A stretch of 64,000 nt of DNA, taken from Carya illinoinensis (Eukaryota; Streptophyta; Magnoliopsida; Fagales; Juglandaceae). The notes under the pieces are model-generated. The model saw only the letters and a program-made list of their open reading frames with translations. It was not told the DNA's origin and ran no database searches. The stretch lies in contig NC_056766.1 in assembly GCF_018687715.1 (NCBI RefSeq), forward strand, positions 9,599,501 to 9,663,500. Reading direction: 5' to 3'. Positions 13,095 to 23,758 of the stretch are shown in pieces. A program made the position numbers and the translations under genes. Positions within the stretch are counted from its first letter, which is position 1; each line of letters begins with the position of its first letter.

Positions 13095-13134
13095 CCACTG
13101 GGCGAACGTCCCTTGGAAGTTTTATTACTACTAG
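13095..13134 (+). other. Candidate Helitron 3' terminus: hairpin plus CTAG
   Basis: CCACTGGGC and GTCCCTTGG (13095-13103, 13108-13116) pair with two central mismatches around a four-base loop. Fourteen bases later comes ACTACTAG followed by T at 13135. A hairpin 10-15 bases from a CTRR end, with T as the first host base, is the expected Helitron terminator. A related block (CATCCCTTGGAGG) lies at about 12931, possibly an older end. Confidence 0.55.
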
Positions 13135-13135
13135 T

Positions 13136-14641
13136 GTATATATATATATATATATATATGAGATCAAAGACTATACATGAGCATTACTAAACCAATATAG
13201 GACTCACATAACACATATACAATAACAGACTCATTGACATGTTCCAAGGACTCACGGCTCGACCTATTGTATACCCTTAAAGGTTTATTTGAGAATGAGA
13301 GAGTTGAGGGACTTAAGGCTCTGGAGCTTCTCGGAAGGGTTATCCATAGGTTTGGTGCATTGGTTGTGGCTTACATCTTGGGGTTGAGGGGGCTACTTCT
13401 TTGTGATCTTTGGCTTGATGGGTTACTATCAATTAGCCATTATTTCCTCTCTTTTTTTTTTTTTTTTTTTTTTTTCCAGGCTATGATAATAGTAAAATGG
13501 GATTGAGATTTGAGGGTTATGGTGGAGAGTGACGAAGTTAGGGATGATGCTGGTGATGACTAGAAATAGCAAAAATAACAAAGACAACAAATGCTAAGTG
13601 GAAAGGAACTGGCGAAAGGGAAAACTAGGAAAAAAACAATACTTGTTGGGCACGGAAAGGGCCAAAGAATCTCAAAAGAACTGGAAAAATACTAGGAAAA
13701 GAATGATGAAGCTCAAAAGATGGGTTGGATTAGGAGGACTGAAGTGGGAGGGAAATGAATGGGATAACTTTCGCCCAAATGAGATTTAAAAAAAATTAAT
13801 TGATGTGGCATAGCAACATGTTGTGGGATAATTCCTTTGTGGGATTTCTTTATGTTCATAGCAGGACTCCATAATATTTTTTATTGTTGAGTTTGTAATA
13901 TTGGTTTCGTTATAAGTTATAACTTGAAAAATATTAATATTTTTATTAGTATGTAATCTTATTATGTGAAATTATGTTAATCAGGTCAAATAGGTTATGC
14001 GTGTCAATTCAATCATCTACATGAAATAGGTTGAAGTGAGCTGAGTAGTGTTGAATCATTTCTAAGTAATTATTAAATAAGTCAAATGGGTGACACGATA
14101 CGATCCATTATTTAAATAGGTCATGATCGGATTGACCCATATAGTTGAATGTCCATAATTTGACACAACACGAACATGAATTGCCACCCCTACATGCAAG
14201 GAATGAGTAGTACTACCCAATATTTTAAAATCTAGTGATTATTCTGATTTAAGTATTGGAATAGAATATTTCAATACCGGTACATTCCAATATACCATTT
14301 TGGGATTAGTTATATATATGTATATATAAAAACTGGTAATTAAAAAAATACATGTATATGTAAGTGCATATCATATATTTATTTGTGAGTGTGTTTATAT
14401 ATATATATATATATGTGTGTGTGGAAGAATTAAAAACTTGTAAAATAAATATAAGTTGAAAACATTAAAAGAAATAGAGATATTGATGTCTACATATAAA
14501 ATAAAATAAAAAATCACAAACTTGAGTTGAGACACAAAAATAAATAAAGAGCTCAAAAGTTATTAAAAATAATGAGGTTAAAAAAGAGAGAATAATGGAA
14601 CATATTTAAAGTTAAAAAAAAATAGTTTAAACTATATTAAA
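13136..14641. other. Intergenic, AT-rich, no supported gene
   Basis: Contains microsatellites (AT at 13138-13158 and 14398-14413) and a T-run at 13453-13475. Two open frames of 90 and 63 codons (13234 and 13598) show no recognisable domain and have skewed composition. I do not call them genes. Confidence 0.5.
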
Positions 14642-14811
14642 AGTAATACTAGATATAGTCCTAGAGCGTGCAAGATCCATGCATTACTTTTGAAAAGAAG
14701 TGGGGTCTACTATTAAGAAAAATAATTTTTTTTATATGAATTCCAACCTTAATCAATTTTTTCAAAGAGAATGCACGATACTTACACATTCTAGAATTGC
14801 AAATATCATTT
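14642..14811. mobile_element. MITE with about 50-bp terminal inverted repeats
   Basis: The left end (AGTAATACTAGATATAGTCC...) and the reverse complement of the right end (about 14763-14811) align over roughly 50 bases with shared CTAGA, GTG.AAG and TGCATT blocks. The middle contains AGTGGGGTCTACTATTAA. I recognise this arrangement from repeats common in Fagales genomes. It has no coding capacity. A target duplication is not clear. Confidence 0.55.
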
Positions 14812-15340
14812 CGCTTACATAAATCTCTTTCAGATTTAAAAGTTATAAAACTTCTATTAAAACAATCCAGAATTGGCCGAAACAGGTCGCAATGGGCCAA
14901 AATAAGTTGTAAAGTGCTGGAATTTAGAACAAAATAGAACATGAGGATGCATAATGTATTGTGAGTCATTGAAATGAAAATTTTCAACCATTCCAATCGG
15001 AATGGAACGAGACTTAAAACTATGGCACTACCTACTCATCTTTGGCGAAATGTTGTATCAAATCTAATTTAATAAACATGGCTTCTATATATATATGTGA
15101 ATGAAACAAAGAACATCTAGAATTACCCATATGACTTTCTTTTTATGTGTCCTCAACGTACGAGGTAGTACTGCCAGAATTCAAAGCAAACTGGGCCTTG
15201 CAACCCCCAATATTACACATTTGGAAAGGTTTGAGAGAGGGTATCCCATAGAATAAGATACTAATTACGAGGGATTTAGAAATGATAAGAGAAAAATTAA
15301 AGCAAAAAATGGAATCAATCAAATATGATACAAGCGTGGA
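14812..15340. other. Intergenic, nothing identified
   Basis: Ordinary AT-rich spacer between two small DNA transposon-like elements. No gene or repeat recognised. Confidence 0.5.
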
Positions 15341-16133
15341 TAGGGACGGTCAAGGGGGCAAGGGGACCTTGGCCCCCAAGGCTCTGACCTTAATATATAT
15401 ATATATATATATATATGTATATTATAACCTTGTCTAATTTGTATATCTCCCTTAGTGTTTTATACTTTTGTTCTTGTTATTGTCTACAATCTATAAATGG
15501 CATTAGTCAATGCTCTTAAATGGCTAGACTTAAGGGGTGCCTTGCAAATTGTCAACAATGTTTTAATAGATATTTCTTGTGTATCATCAAATTAGAATTT
15601 GGTATCATTTAAAATTTTATGGTAACTATATTTTATTTTCCTATTTTATTTCAAGAAATTAAATTAGAATATAATATTCACATTTGAGTACTTCTCTTTT
15701 AAAGTTTGTAATTATTTGGATGAAACATATTGAAAAAACAAAAAGTCACTGGATAAGTGGCTATACAGTATGCAATTGCACTACTTAAAAACTTTTATAT
15801 ATATGACATTACTACTATACATTATTCAGCAAAGCATAAAACTTAGTTTAGAGTTTACATATATTACATATTTTTATAATTCCTCTATTGATCGTTTCCA
15901 TAGTTCAACATCTTCTCTTAATTGCAACATATGAAAAGATTAGATGTAAAATTATCAGTATTCAAAGAAGAATGCTAGTTTGGAATTTATTTATTTTTTT
16001 CTTTCTTATTTGTTATTTGCTATTTTTTTTAATCAAATTGTTAAAGGCATTCTTAAAAATTCTCAATTCAACTATTTATTTTAGACCTAAAGTACCTGAC
16101 TCATCAAAACTTATAATCCTTGCTTCGTCCCTG
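15341..16133. mobile_element. hAT-like non-autonomous element (tentative)
   Basis: The left end TAGGGACGGTCAAGG and the reverse complement of the right end (CAGGGACGAAGCAAGG) match over most of 15 bases. The left end runs into GGGGCAAGGGGACCTTGGCCCCC, and the right end is CTTCGTCCCTG. Both styles are typical of plant hAT elements. An (AT)n run lies at 15392-15416. I could not find an 8-bp target duplication or transposase homology. The open frame at 15888-16202 has no recognised domain. Confidence 0.42.
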
Positions 16134-17035
16134 GACACAAGATTTACATGGTTCAACAAAATGCCTATGTTCACGAAGCTGCAGAGAGTTTTATTTAAAT
16201 AAAAATCAAAGATATAGTGCAACGGTCGTACAAGGTTTTAATATAATATGTTGTAAATCCTTATTAGTGGGCCAAGTTTAATTAAGAGCCAAAAAGGGGT
16301 CAAACTCTTTAGGGGATTCGCTCTCGAATCCCCGTGGGCTTGTCCATGATTGCTTTGGTTTGGGCCTATCGGCCCTAGCCTCCACTCCATGGCCCAAGTT
16401 TCATTCAAAATTTACTAAAAATTTGCAACAAATCTTTGTCAAATTGAGGTATCAAAGCGGACCACACACAAACAAAACCAGATTTCACACAAAAAACCCA
16501 ACAGAGGGCATCAAGAATATCTGCAATCAAGATCAATACAAGAGATTTTCAATAAACAAACCAAATTTTCTTTTAACATCGAGCACCGACCTTTAAAAAG
16601 ATGACTATGCATGCTTTGATGAATCAAATTATGAATTTCCAAATTTGGAGCAACAAAGTATACCAATATCTACATTATTATGGCACAGTCACTAGCTAGC
16701 TACCAACAATGCCTACCTTTTATTTTTCAAGAAAGCACTTTGACAAGAAACAAAGAAGAAAAGAGGAAGCATTTTGATTGGCAGAGATCATAGGCCATAA
16801 ATAAAAAAAGCCCGGCATGCAAGGATCCCAAAAAATGAAATTATAGAAGAAGGTAACTGAAAAAAAGGACCTGATCTTGAAACTAGCTCAAACAGCATAT
16901 GTTAAATAGTTCGAATTCCCCTACGAAAGAAGAGGGAGCATCTTGAGGCTTGATAGTTTAAGAAAAGAGTAATGCTACGTAGAGTTATAAAATGTATAAA
17001 TACCGTACAGTCATTTTTGAAAAATCAGTGGTTCT
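16134..17035. other. Intergenic with a repeat fragment at 16973-17033
   Basis: No supported gene. The last 60 bases (GAGTAATGCTACGTAGAG... CAGTGGTTCTACCC) resemble the left arm of the MITE at 14642. That suggests the copia LTR that follows inserted in or beside a MITE copy. Confidence 0.45.
16312..16333. repeat. Perfect 9-bp hairpin with CTCT loop
   Basis: GGGGATTCG and CGAATCCCC are exact reverse complements separated by CTCT. It is followed by GTGGGCTTG, so it lacks the CTRR sequence expected of a Helitron end. Function unknown. Confidence 0.8.
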
Positions 17036-17615
17036 ACCCAACACTACACCTAGAGGGGGGGTGAATAGGTGTAATCCAATTTTTATGACCTTTTAAAAAT
17101 TAGACAAATAAGCAATTAATAAAAGAATCAAATAACACAAATAATCAACACATGATTTTGATCACGGAGTGGAAACTCATTTGAAGAACATCTTCAAAAT
17201 CTAAAACCACTCAGGGTGTAAGACACCACCTCAAATCCACTATAGAAATTTTAGTTTGTTACAACCAATTTAGAGACACTCACAAAACCTTTGTAGTAGC
17301 TAAACTTGGCTTGCAACACCACGAGTGACCCACTCGATCTCTACACGTATGTAGTGTCGGAACTTTGACCTTCCTATAGCTTCCCACGAGAACCTCTCGA
17401 TCTCTGCATCAACGGCAGCTCCGGACTCTTCCGGCCAACAAAAATGTCCACTTCAATGGACTCAAGTAAGAGTTGATTTTGAATGTGTTGTGGCGGAGAA
17501 ATGTTTATCCAAGAGAGAATCAACCAAATGGGGGGGAGTTTGCTCTAAGAAGTTCTTGGAGGCCCTTAGGGTTTTTGCTCTGATTCTCCACACAAAGAAC
17601 AGAAGTTAAGCTGTT

Positions 17616-17625
17616 CTATTTATAG
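17616..17625 (-). promoter_or_regulatory. TATA box of the copia LTR
   Basis: CTATAAATAG on the minus strand, between the 51-bp repeat array (upstream) and the presumed transcribed part of the LTR. It is a good match to the plant TATA consensus. Confidence 0.6.
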
Positions 17626-17689
17626 TTCACATCAAATGAGGCGCTTCAAAATCCTACATTGTAAGAGATCTGGAACATTGGCTCGAGCG

Positions 17690-17954
17690 AAGGTCGAGCG
17701 CCACAATCTGCCAAAGTTCGCTCGAGCGCCCTGTCGAGCGAGTATCGAGCGGTTGACTCTGCCTGAGTTCGCTCGAGCTCAGTGTCGAGCGAGGGTCAAG
17801 CGACACACTTTGCCTGGGTTCGCTCGAGCTCAATGTCGAGCGAGAGTCGAGCGGTTGAATCTGCCTGAGTTCGCTCGAGCTGTATGTCGAGCGAGGGTCG
17901 AGCGGTGCAATCTGCCCAAGTTCGCTCGAGCGCTCTGTCGAGCGAGGGTCGAGT
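17690..17954. repeat. 51-bp tandem array with CTCGAGC/TCGAGCGA motifs (about 5 copies)
   Basis: About 5.2 copies of a 51-bp unit, each with GCTCGAGC, TGTCGAGCGAG and GTCGAGCG separated by a variable spacer such as CAATCTGCC. The unit is a multiple of three without stops on either strand. It therefore generates long spurious open frames (FARA.CRARVER repeats) both ways. Copies differ by several substitutions. It sits upstream of the LTR TATA box, where enhancer repeats would lie. Confidence 0.88.
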
Positions 17955-18072
17955 GAAGTCACTTTCTTTTGACCAATAATGAGCACTTCAAGCCTTTCCG
18001 CAACAACACTTGTTACAACACTATTTTACACAGGTTTTCACAAGAATATGCCAATACGCTCATTTTTCCCTC

Positions 18073-19599
18073 AATAATTTTGAAAAAAATAAAATTTATT
18101 ATTAAAAAATTAATTTTCTTTTCATGTAAATTTTGCATTTATTTATTTTTTTAAAAAAATAATTGTATAATATTTACACATTTACTGCTACAAATATATT
18201 TGTATAAAGTATGGCTATTTTCTTTTAGGAGACTGAGGATGAAGGTTGTATAAATTTATGTGGGCCGACAAGGGATTGCAGATTAATCCTCTTTCACTGT
18301 AATTGATGTCTGAATCCTGGATATGACATGGAGGTTTTCTGGCACAAGGCAGCACCAACCAATAATATTTGTTTGACGTTAGTGACCATGATTGGTCCCA
18401 TCATCATGCTTCAACCTGCTAAAAAGTAGGAAAAAGGAAACCCATTTAAATTTTACTCATATGAGAAATTTTCTCAAGTTCTTATATATTCAAATTTGGG
18501 GACCTCAAGTTCTTGTTCGAATTCGAAAATTTCAAGTGAAAGGGGATAATTAATAAATTGAGTGGATCATACGATATTTATTTCTCGTGTAATGCTCCCC
18601 AAATACTTATATTGGTAGCAATATAATATTATAGGACCCACTTGATATATTTTAGTCTCTACCATGCACTTGAGACCATCAAGTTCTGACAAGATACGTA
18701 TCCCATTTGATGTATCTATCTTTCTCCTATTTCATCCCTATCCCTATTTCCTTATGCGAGTAAGAATGCTCAAGAGTCAAGATCATGCCAAAAGAGGGAG
18801 AGCTGTAAATTCTTCAAGGAATTCAAGAACAAACCATAATTTGTTTCGGGCAGATTAATAATTCTATTTGACATTACGTACGTTTGCAATATTCAGGATG
18901 ATTTTCAAGGATTTACCAGTTGATCTCTAAGGTCTTTATCTCATTCAGTTAACGTAATTTGCATACCAGAAATCAATCATGGGTATTGCTCAGAAAAAAA
19001 TCTATCTCGCTGCATATAAGACCTGTAATAATTTGTATTCCTTATCTCATGCATGAAACATGCAAACTAGTTCATGTACATAATGAAGATTGGAACTCCT
19101 CATTCTACAAGCTGTCAGGACTCGGCAATAATCCACGCCTTTCACTGAATCAACCTGAACTGATCTTATGCAGAGATTGACAAGCAACGTCAAAACATAC
19201 TTGTACAGATCAACGCTAGATTTGTTTGACTCAAAGCTGAAAAGAAGAAGAAGAAGAAGAAGATCGAATTTGATGACCCAAAAACTGAGAAACAAACAGA
19301 AACGAGTCAAGTAATAACCTGCGAAATGTTGACGAGGAAAGTGGGATCATGCATATGTTTTTTGAGTCGTTGTCAGCCCAATCCAATCAGCAAAACCCAG
19401 CACGTGTCAGTGCCCACGCAGGATAGTGTCGACAAAAAATAATGCTCTTTAATATCTAATATAACATGATTAAACTATTTTTTTTTTTTAATGAGTGATG
19501 ATACTATGCTCCAAAGTGATGTAGGGACAAGCACAAAATACAGGGTTGTATACCCCATTATAAGTGTTAGAAAATATTTGAGAGGATTTGATGAGCATC
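18073..19599. other. Intergenic, no gene supported
   Basis: The first 130 bases (TTATTATTAAAAAATTAATTTT...) resemble the inner and right part of the MITE at 14642. The rest holds no recognised gene. A (GAA)n run lies at 19244-19263 and a G-box-like CACGTG at about 19401. It could include promoter sequence of a gene lost to transposon insertion, but nothing shows this. Confidence 0.45.
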
Positions 19600-19735
19600 A
19601 TGGATTTTGTGCTAGGACTGCCCATACTCAATGGGGTGCAAACTCTGTACTTGTCGCTGTGGACCGGTTCTCTAAAATGACACATTTTATTCCTCGTAAG
19701 TCTTTGGATGCCTCAAACAATATAGCCCATCTTTT
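19600..19735 (+). pseudogene. Scrap of Ty3/gypsy integrase
   Basis: The translation around 19629-19720 reads QWGANSVLVAVDRFSKMTHF followed by IPRKSLDASNNIAH, matching the start of a gypsy integrase core. Only about 45 codons remain. The downstream part is separated by the retroposon at 19736-21197 and then degenerates. Confidence 0.65.
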
Positions 19736-20029
19736 AATACATGAACCAATACTACAGTCCACTAAAAAGTCTATTATTCATCTTGTCCATCCTAGAGAGA
19801 GAAGCTCCCACCACTCTCTAAAGGAAAACTCAGAGCCGTTCCAAGAGGGAGGAGGGAGGCTCGGCTCCCTCGTCCCTTCCTCCCTCCTTCTCTTATTTTT
19901 CTGTTTTACTATTTTTAGTTTAGCTTGTTTGCTTTGTCTGGGGTTTGGAATAAGGTTGCTCGGTGATGGACAGCTGTAAAGGCGTGATGTCGTGGCTCAT
20001 GCGCCTAGCCCAAAGATCTCGGTGGTTCA

Positions 20030-20096
<67 letters not shown>

Positions 20097-21197
20097 CGTA
20101 AACAAGTTTGAAGTGCAGCTAGGGCCACGCACAAGAAGTGGTCGAAGATAGAACATGATGGCCTTTGGTTTCTTGGGGGGAGTGGTGATGCGGAACAACT
20201 TGGAGGCTTCTGCGGATGAGCATGACCCTTGGTTCGGAAAGGGAAGGATTTTTTTCGGTCGATGGGGAGGTTGCTCCTGGTTGGTTGGGTGCAACCTGGA
20301 CTGGCGGCATTTGGGTTGGTTCATGTAAATGCTTTATTTTCAGAGCATAAAACAGAGGAATAAATCCTCTTGCAGACGTGGCTGGTCTGCCCAGTAGAAG
20401 ACAACTCCACGGTGGACGTTATCGAAAGGTAACGATGGCCTCTAGAGTGGCGATACTCGGTGCAGGTGAGGGGGGGTACATGTGAGCGGGAGATGTGCGG
20501 AAATGTGGACTCGCAGATGTGCAGAAGCCGATGCTCGTGCCGAAACACAGCCCCAGTGGACTTCTTGCAGAAGCTGGTGCTCCTGCGCTGGTGGACTTGT
20601 TGAGGAAAGGGAGGCGACAACATAAAGTTTATGATAAAACCCTAAGACCCTCACTTGCAATCAGATTTGGTCCACATATTTTGTTGTTTAATGGGCCATG
20701 CATTTAGACTGGGCCCATATGTTTAGATTGAGACTGGGCCATGTGTTTTGTTTTATTAGATACTTGTTTTTTTGTTTGTTTATAAATAAAAAGAAATAGG
20801 CTATTGGACTTGATGTCCATAGCAGTAGAGTCTCACTCCTCATTTTGAGGAAGGTGAGTGATTGTCTCACTCCATTGGAGGAAGGTGGGTGATTGTACTC
20901 CTCCTCCTCCTTAGGAGGATGGAGTGTGTTAATACCTTTCTTTCTTTGGAAGAGAGGTCGTTCAGTTCTATTTTTAAATAAAGTGCTTCTTTTATTGATT
21001 GTTGTCAGGAGAGAGTTTATAGAAGTTAAGATAATGTCTGCTATAAAAAAATTTATGGGCGGAGGAGCCCCTAACAGATGAGTAGTTTGGCTGGTAATAT
21101 GGGTTTTTCCCTGTATTGATTATTCACAATTTTAACTTCGGTTTCATTGAATGAAATGAAGTCTATTTAAAAAAAAAAGAAAAAAAGAAAAAAAAAC
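19736..21197 (+). mobile_element. Poly(A) retroposon, LINE-related, with 14-bp target duplication
   Basis: The 14 bases ATAGCCCATCTTTT occur directly before the segment (19722-19735) and directly after its A-rich tail (21198-21211). The tail is A-runs interrupted by G at about 21170-21196. A long, perfect duplication plus a poly(A) tail is the hallmark of target-primed reverse transcription. The body has a GC-rich 5' portion, a (CT)n run, and a 3' part with CTCCTCCTTAGGAGGATGGAG that recurs in the fragment at 5909-6490. I see no LINE ORF1 or ORF2 domain, so it is probably an internally deleted LINE or a non-autonomous relative. Confidence 0.75.
20041..20093. repeat. (CT)n microsatellite
   Basis: About 26 CT units inside the poly(A) retroposon. 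They produce Ser/Leu- and Glu/Arg-repeat open frames that are not genes. Confidence 0.95.
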
Positions 21198-21440
21198 ATA
21201 GCCCATCTTTTTTGTTGGTGTTGGAGTTCAAGCCAAAGGAAGCCCAGCTCTTCGTCCTTATTGCTTATTTTTCGTCAGTGGTCACAAAGCGGTCACTTAG
21301 GAGAAGGCAACCTGGCATTTTCCATTCTTTAATTGAAGACTTTGAATCATTCTGATTTCGTTCAAGCAGTTCACTGAACATTGGACCAGTTAATGATCAT
21401 TTGATAAATGATCATGAACTTTATTGCTATTACTTACCAA

Positions 21441-21785
21441 GGGTCCATTAGGATATTTAGAATATTTTCGTATATTTGTAAATAGTAGCAAAATTGTTTG
21501 AGTTAAAACATTTTATTGGATTTGAGAAAATAAGAGAGAAAACGTAGAATTTAGATTTTATAAAGTTAAAAAGTTATTTGAATATTATTTTTTAATATAT
21601 ATATATAATTTTTTTTTAGATTTGAAAAATTAGTATTATTTTTTGTGTTTTATTTGACAATTTGAAAGAGTTGTAATGATTAGATAATTATTAGATGAGA
21701 AAGTTAAAGATTTAAACCATTAAAATGTGTTTTATGTTTGAGAGATATTTCAAAAGAAATATCTGAAAATACTTAAAAACATGAG
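21441..21785. mobile_element. MITE-like element of a Fagales-type family
   Basis: The order of blocks (TATTTGAATATTATTTTTTAAT, then a GATTTGAAAAATTAGT-like block, then AAAGAGTTGTAATGATTAGA) matches a non-coding repeat I know to be abundant in Fagales. The ends (AGGATATTTAGAATATTTTCG / CTGAAAATACTTAAAAAC) are weakly inverted. No coding capacity. Boundaries and target duplication are uncertain. Confidence 0.45.
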
Positions 21786-21910
21786 TTGTATTACCAAACT
21801 GCCATAAGTATTCAAGTACTTCACAATTATATTAAAGTGATGAATTTGGCATGCATGCCGCTTTGTAATCATTCAAGCTCACAAACACAAATCTTTAAGA
21901 GAGTTGTTAT

Positions 21911-21951
21911 GGGTAGTGCTACTATGCCACCCAACTTTGCCCACTTGGTGT
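21911..21951 (+). repeat. Left 41 bp of a tandem unit split by the CACTA element
   Basis: GGGTAGTGCTACTATGCCAC...CCCACTTGGTG matches the start of the intact unit at 30148 and of the partial unit at 30382. The rest of this unit resumes at 29937, beyond the CACTA transposon. Confidence 0.7.
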
Positions 21952-21960
21952 TACTACAAG

Positions 21961-22590
21961 AAATTAAGTCTTTTGTAGCGCTCAAAATTATCACAAAAAT
22001 ATCCTAAAATCGCTGTATTTAGTCATTTTCAGCGATTTCAAACTCACTGCATGTTCACCGTTATTAATCCGCCGCTTTTGATCATTGTAGCGATAGAAAA
22101 AAATTGTTGATAAAAACCACTATTCCCAATGATTTTTTTCCGCTGCAAATGTTCAAAAAATTGTTGCAAATAGTCTTCTCCATATAAAGATAAATCGTTG
22201 GGAATGATCAATTGCAGCAATTAAAATCATCTCAAAAGTTATAAAAATTGCTGTAATTGATTATTGCTTATTTCCAATGAATGTATAACAATCGTTGCAA
22301 AAAGCTATTTCTAGTATAATTATAACGCTGCAAATATCCAAAAAGTCGCTGCAAATGATAAAAAATTGCAGAAAAATGGGTAATCCATTTAAGGATAAAT
22401 TGTTGACAAAGCTCAATTGCAGCAATTTGTATCGTCACAAAAGCTGTATAAATTGCTGGGAATGATGCCTGACTATTGCAGCGATATGTTCTTTTCATTG
22501 CAGTTAAATTTGTTGCAACACATAAGATCACTGTAATAGATCAATTATGATGAAGTTATAGATATTTGCGGCGGGTTGAAGTCACCAAAA
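21961..22590. repeat. Left subterminal repeats of the CACTA element
   Basis: Many copies of short CGCTGCAA, GTTGCAA and TTGCAGCGA-type motifs in direct and inverted orientation, spaced by 15-60 bases. These are the expected transposase-binding arrays near a CACTA end. Confidence 0.75.
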
Positions 22591-23628
22591 ATACACAATC
22601 AAAAAATTAAAAAAAATACTACTGAAACTGTATTAAGTAGTAATTTTACATGGTTCATAGAGTAAATGTCATAGAGATGCAATTCTTTCTTCCCATATTG
22701 AGAGACCCAATCCAAGCAACCTGCATGACTCATTGTACCAGAAAAAAAAAATTAAAACTAATTAGAAATGGGCTATACACTAGGGTGGACCAAATGGAAC
22801 CCAAAACCTACAAGTTAACTACTAAAGTCAGACAAATCTAGAAATGTAATTAACATTCATTTAAATATATCAACTGTGTTGCTCCTATATCTTTATAAAT
22901 TATATCTAGTCAGATATAACAATATGCACCTGGGCATGAGGGGTGGACAAAATAGCTCATCACAAGACTGCATCAGCCCTTATACTTGTTGGATATTTGA
23001 TATTTCCATCTAGACACAGCAATCTGATAGTTATACATAAAATGCATCAGTGCACACCATTAGAGCAGTGATAAAGGAGCAGTGCATTCGTTGCAATGGC
23101 AATTGAAGAGAAATTAAATATATAGACATCTAAATTAATGGGGTGTAATATTATGTTTAAATCAACATAATGGCAGCAACGTAAGCATCTAAGCAAACTT
23201 GAATATGAGTAATCCATCAATCACCTCCAATATCCAACACCAAGATTTATATGAGGGCTTATAAAAAAAACTACTATGTACCATATCTACTTTTCATCAC
23301 CAACCAACAGGTTATGTCTATATGCCTATATAGACATAACGAAAAATAAGAACCTTAAAACCTCATATGCCTATATAAGGATATGTCAAAAGTCCAAAAA
23401 CAAAATACCTGCCCAAAATCTCCCACAAAACATTACTGTTTAACCTCCCAGTGAATATATATATATATATATGCAAATATTTATATATATATTTATTGGC
23501 CACCCACATCCCCTACTACCAGTATTTTTTTTTAAAAATTTTTTTGTAAGCATCTCCTACTACCAAAACTGACCCAAAGAGTCCCCAAAAAAGCTATTCT
23601 CAGCATTTCTAAAGGTAAGCAGCTCGAA
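22591..23628. other. Internal CACTA sequence without a supported gene
   Basis: AT-rich DNA downstream of the transposase-like exon (gene on minus strand). An (AT)n run lies at 23455-23472. No domain recognised. Confidence 0.5.
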
Positions 23629-23758
23629 CTAAGTCTCTATTTGAGATGGGAAATTGGCGAAGAAACTCCTCAACATCTTGTCGGTTTCATTTTGTCTCTC
23701 CAAAAATACTTGCATTTCTCCCCTCATTTCATCTAGCTGACTCTTGTAATAGTCGACA
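23629..23758 (-). pseudogene. 3' part of a CACTA coiled-coil protein exon, cut by gypsy
   Basis: Read on the minus strand this gives an open frame containing QLDEMRGEMQ and ERQNETDKML, ending in a TAG stop at 23629-23631. It is charged and predicted to be helical, like the C-terminal coiled coils of plant CACTA-encoded proteins (Transposase_24 type). Its upstream half lies at 28705-28850. If the gypsy element and one copy of its target duplication are removed, the two halves join in frame. This is good evidence that the gypsy inserted into a coding exon. Confidence 0.6.

Larger units (their letters stand above)
5293..13134 (+). mobile_element. Decayed autonomous-type Helitron (5' end not located)
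   Basis: This is a rolling-circle transposon relic. From left to right it holds pieces of the plant Rep-helicase protein (N-terminal Helitron domain, Rep domain, PIF1-type helicase), then a replication protein A-like gene, and finally a terminal structure. That structure is an imperfect hairpin at 13095-13116 followed 14 bases later by CTAG and a T, which fits the Helitron 3' consensus of a hairpin before CTRR with insertion next to T. Plant Helitrons commonly carry both RepHel and RPA genes. Stops and frameshifts occur throughout, so the copy is inactive. A LINE fragment has inserted at about 5909-6490. The left boundary given is the first recognisable coding sequence, not the real terminus. 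Confidence 0.8.
17036..18072 (-). mobile_element. Copia-type LTR, probably solo or truncated
   Basis: The left edge contains CACCTAGAGGGGGGGTGAATAGG, a signature I associate with the inner end of Sirevirus/copia LTRs. Read on the minus strand, the order is a 51-bp repeat array, a TATA box (CTATAAATAG, 17616-17625), about 580 bases of presumed R/U5, and the CCCCCCCTCTAGGTG end. That order fits U3-R-U5. No primer-binding site, gag or pol adjoins it. The boundaries are approximate because no clean TG...CA ends or target duplication were found. Confidence 0.55.

Noticed and set aside
13234..13789. Two short open frames considered as small genes
   Set aside because: No recognisable domain, start context or splice signals. 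Neighbouring DNA is repeat-rich and degenerate.
15333..16141. 8-bp target duplication of the hAT-like element
   Set aside because: AGCGTGGA on the left and GACACAAG on the right do not match, so the element call stays tentative.
17690..17954. CRISPR-like array
   Set aside because: The unit is a continuous 51-bp tandem repeat with no unique spacers, in a plant LTR with no cas genes.
17636..17986. Repeat proteins encoded on both strands (106 and 110 codons)
   Set aside because: They arise only because the 51-bp tandem unit is divisible by three and free of stops. The array is LTR sequence.
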